Assembly (NCBI GenBank): GCA_905221215.1
Contig: CAJNCI010000001.1
Span: forward strand, 248,001-312,000
Length of the DNA stretch: 64,000 nucleotides
Direction: 5' to 3'
From: a bacterium
GTDB taxonomy: Bacteria; Bacillota; Bacilli; Lactobacillales; Streptococcaceae
The notes under the pieces were generated by a model. That model searched no databases. It was not told the DNA's origin and saw only the letters and a program-made list of their open reading frames with translations. Below are positions 57,728 to 64,000 of this stretch, in pieces (within the stretch, counting starts at the first letter, position 1; each line of letters starts with the position of its first letter). A program made the position numbers and the translations under genes.

Positions 57728-58420
57728 TTGTCCTACAAATTTCTACTCTTCGACCTTGACCACACTCTTCTTGATTTTGATGCTGCTGAGGATGTGGCTT
57801 TGACGCAACTTCTAAAAGAAGAAGGAATTGCAGATATTCAGGCTTATAAAGATTATTATGTTCCTATGAACAAGGCTCTCTGGAAGGAATTGGAGCTGAA
57901 GAAAATCAGTAAACAAGAGCTGGTTAACACGCGCTTTTCTCGTTTATTTGGTCATTTTGGACAGGAAAAAGACGGTAGTTTTCTTGCCCAACGTTACCAA
58001 TTTTACCTAGCCCAACAGGGACAAACTCTTTCAGGCGCTCATGAACTCTTGGACAGCCTTATCGAGCGTGATTATGAGCTGTATGCTGCGACAAATGGGA
58101 TTACTGCTATACAGACGGGACGTTTGGCTCAATCTGGTCTGGCACCTTATTTCAATCAAGTTTTTATCTCTGAACAGTTGCAAACCCAAAAGCCTGATGC
58201 ACTTTTTTACGAAAAAATCGGTCAGCAGATTGCAGGTTTTAGCAAAGAAAAGACGCTGATGATTGGAGATTCCCTAACCGCCGACATTCAAGGTGGCAAT
58301 AATGCTGGGATTGACACGATTTGGTACAACCCTCATTACCTCGAAAATCATACACAAGTCCAGCCAACCTACGAAGTCCATTCTTACCAAGACTTGCTGG
58401 ATTGCTTAGATAAACTGTAA
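57728..58420 (+). CDS. HAD family hydrolase (YjjG-type nucleotidase)
   Basis: 230 aa from a TTG start (AGAAAGGA about 10 nt upstream). HAD subfamily IA: motif I DLDHTLLDFD with the nucleophile Asp, motif II ATNG, motif III Lys in QKPD and motif IV MIGDSLTADIQGG. Closest in pattern to YjjG house-cleaning nucleotidases acting on non-canonical pyrimidine nucleotides, which would suit its place before ung and mutX. Substrate inferred. A terminator overlaps its stop. Confidence 0.88.
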   Translation: MSYKFLLFDLDHTLLDFDAAEDVALTQLLKEEGIADIQAYKDYYVPMNKALWKELELKKISKQELVNTRFSRLFGHFGQEKDGSFLAQRYQFYLAQQGQTLSGAHELLDSLIERDYELYAATNGITAIQTGRLAQSGLAPYFNQVFISEQLQTQKPDALFYEKIGQQIAGFSKEKTLMIGDSLTADIQGGNNAGIDTIWYNPHYLENHTQVQPTYEVHSYQDLLDCLDKL

Positions 58421-58453
58421 AAAGTGGTTTAGATAGCCACTTTTTGCTATAAT
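58419..58453 (+). promoter_or_regulatory. Terminator of the HAD gene followed at once by the ung promoter
   Basis: AAAAAGTGG/CCACTTTTT stem (58419-58427 with 58437-58445) begins in the HAD stop codon. TGC-extended TATAAT (58448-58453) starts 3 bp after the T run and drives ung-mutX-pyrC. Confidence 0.8.
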
Positions 58454-58481
58454 AGAGGCAGTAAAAACGAAGGAGTTGGCT

Positions 58482-59135
58482 ATGGAACACTCGTCTTGGC
58501 ATGCTTTGATTAAGGAGCAATTACCTGAAGGTTATTTTGCGAAAATCAATCAGTTTATGAACCAGGTCTATGCTCAGGGAACTGTTTATCCACCTAAGGA
58601 AAAGGTTTTTCAGGCTCTCTTGACTACACCGCTTGAAGAAGTTAAGGTGGTGATTTTAGGGCAAGACCCCTATCACGGGCCAGGTCAGGCGCAGGGCTTG
58701 AGTTTTTCTGTACCTGATTCTATCCCAGCTCCGCCATCCTTGCAAAATATCTTGAAAGAATTGTCAGATGACATTGGGGTTAAGAAATCTCATGATTTGA
58801 CAGCTTGGGCTGAGCAAGGAGTCTTACTTCTTAATGCTTGTTTGACGGTTCCTGCTGGACAGGCCAATGGTCATGCTGGTCAAATATGGGAGTCCTTTAC
58901 TGATGCAGTGATTCAGGTGGTCAATCATCTAGATAGACCAGTCGTTTTTGTACTCTGGGGAGCCTATGCACGTAAGAAGAAGGCCTTGGTTACTAATCCT
59001 CAGCACTTGATTATCGAATCAGCCCATCCCAGTCCTTTATCGGTTTACAGAGGATTTTGGGGTTCCAAGCCTTTTTCCAAGGCCAATACATTCTTAGTAG
59101 AGACAGGACAAGAGCCAATCGACTGGCTTAGATAA
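58482..59135 (+). CDS. ung: Uracil-DNA glycosylase
   Basis: 217 aa. Removes uracil from DNA. Catalytic motif [16 protein letters not shown] with Asp, and [18 protein letters not shown] with the second catalytic His. ATG 58482 follows AAGGAG; the frame also has a TTG six bases upstream. mutX follows 9 bp later, the arrangement known from pneumococcus. Confidence 0.97.
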   Translation: MEHSSWHALIKEQLPEGYFAKINQFMNQVYAQGTVYPPKEKVFQALLTTPLEEVKVVILGQDPYHGPGQAQGLSFSVPDSIPAPPSLQNILKELSDDIGVKKSHDLTAWAEQGVLLLNACLTVPAGQANGHAGQIWESFTDAVIQVVNHLDRPVVFVLWGAYARKKKALVTNPQHLIIESAHPSPLSVYRGFWGSKPFSKANTFLVETGQEPIDWLR

Positions 59136-59144
59136 GGAGAGAAT

Positions 59145-59609
59145 ATGCCTCAGTTAGCGACAATTTGCTACATTGATAACGGAAAAGAACTGCTCATGCT
59201 CCACCGTAATAAGAAACCCAATGATGTTCATGAAGGGAAATGGATTGGTGTGGGTGGTAAGCTAGAGCGAGGAGAGACACCTCAGGAATGTGCTGCGCGT
59301 GAAATCTTCGAAGAAACAGGGCTTAAAGCTAAGCCAGTTCTAAAAGGCGTAATCACTTTTCCTGAATTCACACCAGATTTAGACTGGTACACCTATGTTT
59401 TTAAGGTGACAGAGTTTGAGGGTGACTTGATCGACTGCAATGAGGGGACCTTAGAATGGGTTCCCTATGATGAGGTTTTGAGCAAGCCAACTTGGGAAGG
59501 TGACCACACCTTTGTTGAATGGCTTTTAGAGGACAAACCCTTCTTTTCAGCTAAGTTTATTTATGATGGGGATAAATTGTTGGATACCCAAGTCGATTTC
59601 TATGAATAA
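59145..59609 (+). CDS. mutX: 8-oxo-dGTP diphosphatase MutX (Nudix)
   Basis: 154 aa. Sanitises 8-oxo-dGTP. The Nudix box begins GGKLERGETPQECAAREI and ends EETGL (about 37-60), with all acidic metal ligands. The protein appears almost identical to remembered pneumococcal MutX. AAGGAG ribosome site; pyrC follows after 12 bp. With ung it forms a DNA-damage avoidance pair. Confidence 0.95.
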   Translation: MPQLATICYIDNGKELLMLHRNKKPNDVHEGKWIGVGGKLERGETPQECAAREIFEETGLKAKPVLKGVITFPEFTPDLDWYTYVFKVTEFEGDLIDCNEGTLEWVPYDEVLSKPTWEGDHTFVEWLLEDKPFFSAKFIYDGDKLLDTQVDFYE

Positions 59610-59621
59610 AGGAGAAAGTAG

Positions 59622-60890
59622 ATGCTACTAATCAAAAATGGTCGTGTAATGGATCCTAAGTCTGGTTTAGACCAAGTGTGTGATGTTCTAGTCCAAGATG
59701 GTAAAATTGTCAAAATTGCGCCTGAAATCAAGGAAGAAGGAGCAGAGGTGCTTGATGCTACTGGTCTAGTCGTTGCTCCTGGTTTGGTTGATATCCATGT
59801 TCATTTCCGTGAACCTGGTCAAACGCACAAGGAGGATATCCATACTGGTGCCCTAGCGGCCGCTGCAGGTGGTTTTACAACGGTTGTCATGATGGCTAAT
59901 ACCAGTCCAACTATTTCAGATGTGGAGACTTTACAAGAAGTTCTCCAGTCAGCTGCCAAGGAAAAAATCAATGTCAAGACAGTTGCGACCATTACTAAGA
60001 ACTTTAATGGCCAAGACTTGACTGACTTTAAGGCACTCTTAGAAGCTGGAGCTGTTGGTTTTTCTGATGACGGTATTCCTCTTGAGAGCAGTAAAGTGGT
60101 TAAGGAAGCCATGGAAGAAGCCAAAAAACTCAATACCTTTATCAGCCTTCATGAGGAAGATCCAGGTTTGAACGGTGTTCTTGGCTTTAATGAAAATATT
60201 GCTAAAGAACATTTCCATATCTGCGGTGCGACTGGGGTGGCTGAGTATGCTATGATGGCGCGTGATGTCATGATTGCCTATGCGACCAAGTCTCATGTCC
60301 ATATCCAGCATTTGTCTAAGGAAGAAAGTGTTAAAGTGGTGGAGTTCGCTCAAGGATTGGGTGCGCAAGTCACAGCAGAAGTAGCGCCACAGCATTTCTC
60401 TAAGACCGAAGCGCTCCTTTTGACACAAGGAAGCAATGCTAAGATGAATCCGCCACTTCGTTTGGAATCAGACCGACGTGCCGTTATCGAAGGTCTCAAA
60501 TCAGGCGTCATCACAGTTATCGCAACTGATCACGCGCCTCACCATGCGGATGAAAAAAATGTCGAGGATATCACCAAAGCACCATCTGGCATGACAGGTT
60601 TGGAAACATCTCTTTCTCTCGGTTTAACTTATTTGGTAGAAACTGGGGAATTAAGCTTGATGGAATTGCTAGAAAAAATGACCTACAACCCAGCCAAGCT
60701 TTACAACTTTGAAACAGGTTACTTGGCTGAGAATGGTCCAGCGGACATCACTATTTTTGATGCTAAGGCTGACCGCCTTGTGGACTCCAATTTTGCTTCC
60801 AAAGCAGCTAATTCACCATTCATCGGTGAAACCTTAAAAGGGCAGGTTAAATATACCATCTGTAAAGGACAAATCGTCTATCAAAACTAG
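59622..60890 (+). CDS. pyrC: Dihydroorotase
   Basis: 422 aa, class I type. Cyclises carbamoyl-aspartate to dihydroorotate in pyrimidine synthesis. Metal motifs [23 protein letters not shown] and ATDHAPHH are intact. It sits in the ung-mutX operon, not with other pyr genes; no PyrR attenuator is seen upstream. Confidence 0.96.
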   Translation: MLLIKNGRVMDPKSGLDQVCDVLVQDGKIVKIAPEIKEEGAEVLDATGLVVAPGLVDIHVHFREPGQTHKEDIHTGALAAAAGGFTTVVMMANTSPTISDVETLQEVLQSAAKEKINVKTVATITKNFNGQDLTDFKALLEAGAVGFSDDGIPLESSKVVKEAMEEAKKLNTFISLHEEDPGLNGVLGFNENIAKEHFHICGATGVAEYAMMARDVMIAYATKSHVHIQHLSKEESVKVVEFAQGLGAQVTAEVAPQHFSKTEALLLTQGSNAKMNPPLRLESDRRAVIEGLKSGVITVIATDHAPHHADEKNVEDITKAPSGMTGLETSLSLGLTYLVETGELSLMELLEKMTYNPAKLYNFETGYLAENGPADITIFDAKADRLVDSNFASKAANSPFIGETLKGQVKYTICKGQIVYQN

Positions 60891-60931
60891 GTGGGAGTCT
60901 GCTCTGTAAAACAAAAGAATAGAGAGCCTAT

Positions 60932-62293
60932 ATGTACCAAACCCATCATTTTAAAGACAAGTTTATCTTATTTTTAAAGATATTTTTCCCTATCCTGATT
61001 TATCAATTTGCCAATTATTCTGCCTCCTTTGTTGATACGACTATGACAGGTCAATACAATACCATGGACTTGGCTGGTGTATCTATGGCAACCAGTATCT
61101 GGAATCCATTCTTTACCTTTCTAACAGGAATTGTATCAGCCTTGGTGCCTATCATTGGTCACCATCTTGGTCGAGGGAAAAAGGAAGAGGTTGCGTCTGA
61201 TTTTTACCAGTTCATCTATCTGGCCTTGGGTCTATCTGTGCTCTTGCTGGGGATGGTACTTTTCTTGGCACCACCAATCTTGAATCATATTGGCTTAGAA
61301 GCACCAGTGGCAGCAGTAGCGGTTCGCTATCTCTGGTTTTTATCTATCGGGATTATTCCTTTGTTGCTCTTTAGTGTCATTCGTTCCTTGCTGGATTCAC
61401 TGGGGTTGACTAAACTGTCCATGTATCTCATGCTTTTGTTACTTCCTCTCAATAGTGGATTTAACTATCTCTTGATTTACGGGGCCTTTGGTGTTCCAGA
61501 GTTGGGAGGTGCTGGGTCAGGTTTAGGGACTTCCTTGGCTTATTGGGTCTTGCTGGGGATTTCTATTCTAGTTTTATTTAAACAGGAGAAGCTCAAAGCC
61601 TTGCATCTTGAGAAACGCATTTCACTTAATATGGATAAAATCAAGGAAGGGGTTCGCTTAGGTTTGCCCATTGGAGGAACTGTCTTTGCAGAAGTGGCTA
61701 TCTTCTCCGTGGTTGGCTTGATTATGGCCAAATTCTCTTCCTTGATTATTGCTAGTCACCAGTCAGCTATGAACTTCTCAAGTCTCATGTACGCCTTTCC
61801 TATGAGTATTTCATCTGCTATGGCTATTGTTGTTTCCTATGAAGTGGGAGCCAAGCGATTTGATGATGCGAAAACCTATATTGGATTAGGAAGATGGACG
61901 GCACTCATCTTTGCGGCCTTCACTTTATCTTTCCTTTACATTTTTAGAGGAAATGTGGCCAGTCTTTATGGTAACGACCCAGAATTTATCAATTTGACAG
62001 CGAGCTTTTTGACTTATAGCCTTTTCTTTCAGCTAGCAGATACCTTTGCGGCACCTCTTCAGGGAATTTTACGGGGTTATAAGGATACAGTGATTCCTTT
62101 TTACCTTGGTCTGGTTGGTTATTGGGGGGTAGCAATCCCAGTGGCTATGGTATTTGATTCCCTCACAGATTTTGGAGCTTATTCATACTGGATTGGTTTG
62201 ATAATTAGTCTGATAGTGAGTGGGGTGCTCTACCGTTGGCGTTTAACCGTAATTATGAAGAGATTTGAATCTATAGCAAAATCTAAACGATAA
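60932..62293 (+). CDS. MATE family efflux transporter
   Basis: 453 aa, twelve predicted membrane helices. MATE pattern: FVDTTMTGQYNTMDLAGVS near the N-terminus, PIIGHHLGRGKKEE, and the matching second-half segment EVGAKRFDDAKT. A Na+ or H+ driven exporter of cationic drugs or metabolites; substrate unknown. It follows pyrC by 41 bp with a weak GAGAG ribosome site, so it may share the ung operon transcript. Confidence 0.93.
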   Translation: MYQTHHFKDKFILFLKIFFPILIYQFANYSASFVDTTMTGQYNTMDLAGVSMATSIWNPFFTFLTGIVSALVPIIGHHLGRGKKEEVASDFYQFIYLALGLSVLLLGMVLFLAPPILNHIGLEAPVAAVAVRYLWFLSIGIIPLLLFSVIRSLLDSLGLTKLSMYLMLLLLPLNSGFNYLLIYGAFGVPELGGAGSGLGTSLAYWVLLGISILVLFKQEKLKALHLEKRISLNMDKIKEGVRLGLPIGGTVFAEVAIFSVVGLIMAKFSSLIIASHQSAMNFSSLMYAFPMSISSAMAIVVSYEVGAKRFDDAKTYIGLGRWTALIFAAFTLSFLYIFRGNVASLYGNDPEFINLTASFLTYSLFFQLADTFAAPLQGILRGYKDTVIPFYLGLVGYWGVAIPVAMVFDSLTDFGAYSYWIGLIISLIVSGVLYRWRLTVIMKRFESIAKSKR

Positions 62294-62319
62294 AAAGTTT
62301 GTGAAAAAATATTCTTGAT

Positions 62320-62355
62320 AAGAAAATCCCTTGTTCTCATTGGGTTTTCTTTTTT
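62320..62355 (+). terminator. Terminator after the MATE gene
   Basis: AAGAAAATCCC with GGGTTTTCTT (one bulge), followed by TTTTTT. Confidence 0.8.
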
Positions 62356-62383
62356 ATTTTGTGAAATTTCCTTGAGAAAAACT

Positions 62384-62412
62384 TTGACAGTATTTTCTAA
62401 AAACGGTAAAAT
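62384..62412 (+). promoter_or_regulatory. Promoter of the dehydrogenase-complex operon
   Basis: TTGACA (62384-62389), 17-bp spacer, TAAAAT (62407-62412), 34 bp before the E1 alpha ATG. Confidence 0.85.
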
Positions 62413-62446
62413 AGTAAGGTAAGAAGAAAGTTAGAAAGGCAAGAAG

Positions 62447-63415
62447 ATGTCAACATTAGATAAAAATCTTTTGCTAGAAATGTTCCGTAAGATGGAAGAA
62501 ATCCGTCGCATGGACTTAAAAATTGCACAATTAGTAAAGAAAGGGAAAGTGCCAGGAATGACGCACTTTTCTGTTGGTGAAGAGGCAGCTAACGTGGGGG
62601 CTATGTTGGCTCTCAATCCAGATGATCTGATTACCTCAAACCACCGTGGTCATGGTCAAGCAATTGCCAAAGGAATTGACCTCAACGGAATGATGGCTGA
62701 AATCCTTGGGAAATACACTGGAACCTGTAAAGGGAAAGGTGGTTCTATGCATATAGCCGACCTTGATGCTGGTAACCTTGGTGCCAATGGTATCGTAGGT
62801 GGTGGTATGGGAATCGCTGTCGGTGCAGCCCTCAGTCAGCAAATGCAACATACAGGAAAAATTGTTGTCTGCTTCTTTGGAGATGGTGCGACCAACGAGG
62901 GTGTTTTCCACGAAGCAGTGAACATGGCTTCTATTTGGAAGCTGCCAGTCATTTTCTACTGCATTAACAATGGTTATGGTATCTCTGCGGATATCAAGAA
63001 AATGACCAACGTAGAACATATCCACCAACGTAGCGCCGCTTATGGAATTCCTGGAATGTTTATCGAAGATGGCAACAATGTCATCGACGTCTATGAAGGA
63101 TTTAAGAAGGCTGTAGACCATGTTCGCAGTGGCAATGGGCCTGTATTGATTGAAAGTGTAACTTATCGCTGGCTTGGTCACTCATCATCTGACCCTGGTA
63201 AATATCGTACCCGTGAAGAAGTGGAATTGTGGAAACAAAAAGACCCAATCGAAAACCTTCGCAAATACCTCATTGAAAACAATATTGCAAGTGCTGAAGA
63301 ATTGGAAGAAATCCAAGCACAAGTCAAGGAGGCAGTAGAAGCTTCTGTTAAATTTGCGGAAGAAAGTCCATTCCCACCTCTTGAATCAGCATTTGAAGAT
63401 ATTTACGCAGACTAA
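62447..63415 (+). CDS. TPP-dependent pyruvate/acetoin dehydrogenase E1 alpha subunit
   Basis: 322 aa. E1 alpha of a 2-oxoacid (or acetoin) dehydrogenase complex. TPP/Mg motif GDGATNEGVFHEAVNMASIW near 146-165, with NNGYGIS completing it; MTHFSVGEEA and STRGH-like TSNHRGHGQ bind the cofactor partner side. Streptococcal annotations use acoA or pdhA for this gene; pyruvate is the likelier substrate, but sequence alone does not decide. E1 beta follows 15 bp later. Confidence 0.93.
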   Translation: MSTLDKNLLLEMFRKMEEIRRMDLKIAQLVKKGKVPGMTHFSVGEEAANVGAMLALNPDDLITSNHRGHGQAIAKGIDLNGMMAEILGKYTGTCKGKGGSMHIADLDAGNLGANGIVGGGMGIAVGAALSQQMQHTGKIVVCFFGDGATNEGVFHEAVNMASIWKLPVIFYCINNGYGISADIKKMTNVEHIHQRSAAYGIPGMFIEDGNNVIDVYEGFKKAVDHVRSGNGPVLIESVTYRWLGHSSSDPGKYRTREEVELWKQKDPIENLRKYLIENNIASAEELEEIQAQVKEAVEASVKFAEESPFPPLESAFEDIYAD

Positions 63416-63430
63416 GGAGAAAGAGATAAA

Positions 63431-64000
63431 ATGGAAACAAAAACAATGTCCTTCCGTGACACCATTATCCTTGCTATGTCTGAGGAAATGCGTCGCGATG
63501 AAAATGTATTCTTGATGGGAGAAGACGTCGGTGTCTTCGGAGGAGACTTCGGAACATCTGTTGGCATGCTTGAAGAATTTGGTCCAGAACGTGTTCGTGA
63601 CTGTCCAATTTCTGAAGCAGCCATCTCGGGTGCAGCTGCAGGAGCAGCCATGACAGGCCTTCGTCCAATCGTGGATATGACCTTCATGGACTTCTCGGTT
63701 ATTGCCATGGACAATATTGTCAACCAAGCCGCTAAAACACGTTATATGTTTGGTGGTAAAGGTCAGGTTCCAATGACAGTTCGATGCGCAGCTGGTAACG
63801 GAGTTGGATCTGCAGCTCAGCACTCGCAATCACTAGAGTCTTGGTTTACTCACATTCCTGGACTTAAGGTTGTAGCACCTGGAACACCTGCGGACATGAA
63901 AGGACTGCTCAAGTCTTCTATCCGTGATAATAACCCTGTTATTATTCTTGAGTACAAGTCAGAATTTAACCAAAAAGGGGAAGTGCCAGTTGATCCAGAC
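63431..64000 (+). CDS. TPP-dependent dehydrogenase E1 beta subunit (partial, cut by window end)
   Basis: The first 190 codons of E1 beta. Transketolase-type pyrimidine-binding domain with FLMGEDVGVFGGDFG, the catalytic-Glu region DCPISEAAISGAAAGAAM and GGKGQVPMTVR. ATG 63431 follows AAGGAGAAAGAG. The C-terminal domain lies beyond 64000; E2 and E3 genes are expected to follow. Confidence 0.93.
   Translation, partial: METKTMSFRDTIILAMSEEMRRDENVFLMGEDVGVFGGDFGTSVGMLEEFGPERVRDCPISEAAISGAAAGAAMTGLRPIVDMTFMDFSVIAMDNIVNQAAKTRYMFGGKGQVPMTVRCAAGNGVGSAAQHSQSLESWFTHIPGLKVVAPGTPADMKGLLKSSIRDNNPVIILEYKSEFNQKGEVPVDPD

Noticed and set aside
62636..63181. 181-aa ORF antisense to the E1 alpha gene
   Set aside because: Shadow of a well-supported gene with no ribosome site or family match.

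Overview
The window is a chromosomal segment of a low-GC Gram-positive coccus of the Streptococcus mitis group (S. mitis/oralis/pneumoniae relatives). The evidence is a set of housekeeping proteins very close to remembered pneumococcal sequences (CpoA, DnaE, GyrA, SrtA, XseA, MutX, LacG), a streptococcal BOX repeat, and many promoters with a TGn-extended -10. The species cannot be fixed by reading alone. I saw no tRNA, rRNA, CRISPR array, intact insertion sequence or intact prophage.

Layout. 0.1-4.5 kb: two glycolipid glycosyltransferases (cpoA and the monoglucosyl-diacylglycerol synthase), two tiny membrane proteins, obg and a 54-aa ORF, ending in a BOX element. 4.6-7.9 kb: argR, a decayed copy of the pepX 3' end, and intact pepX (minus strand). 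8.2-14 kb: dnaE, pfkA, pyk. 14.1-14.3 kb: a tyrosine-integrase relic. 14.3-24 kb: ldh (minus), gyrA-srtA, a formate/nitrite-type channel, an O-acetylhomoserine sulfhydrylase, a DUF2130 protein, truB and udk. 24.2-30.2 kb: a tightly overlapping xseA-xseB-ispA-tlyA-ahrC-recN-phosphoesterase operon, then lepA.

32.2-45 kb is a complete galactose/lactose island. It has a galactitol-type (probably galactose) PTS IIA-IIB-IIC, a LacX-type mutarotase, the tagatose-6-phosphate pathway lacABCD, the antiterminator lacT, the lactose PTS lacFE, phospho-beta-galactosidase lacG, an 85-aa orphan and the repressor lacR (minus). Its control layer is readable: CcpA cre sites on two promoters, GTTTGT/ACAAAC operators fitting LacR, an RAT/terminator switch before lacT, and a structured 124-bp tandem repeat plus a hairpin between lacE and lacG. 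Galactose-6-P from either PTS is converted to triose phosphates, which enter the glycolytic steps encoded elsewhere in the window (pfkA, pyk, ldh).

45-64 kb: class Ib ribonucleotide reductase nrdH-nrdE-nrdF (minus) with two NrdR-like boxes, ptsH-ptsI, a cysteine-cluster protein and a ClbS/DfsB-family protein. Next comes a dihydroxyacetone utilisation locus (dhaQ-dhaS divergent from dhaKLM) with a DhaS-type operator and a consensus cre. It is followed by an unrecognised two-gene module (a 333-aa helical protein plus a 65-aa Cys-cluster/hydrophobic/poly-Lys protein), which I regard as the best candidate for undescribed biology. The window closes with a HAD phosphatase, ung-mutX-pyrC, a MATE transporter and the start of a TPP-dependent 2-oxoacid/acetoin dehydrogenase operon, cut by the window end.
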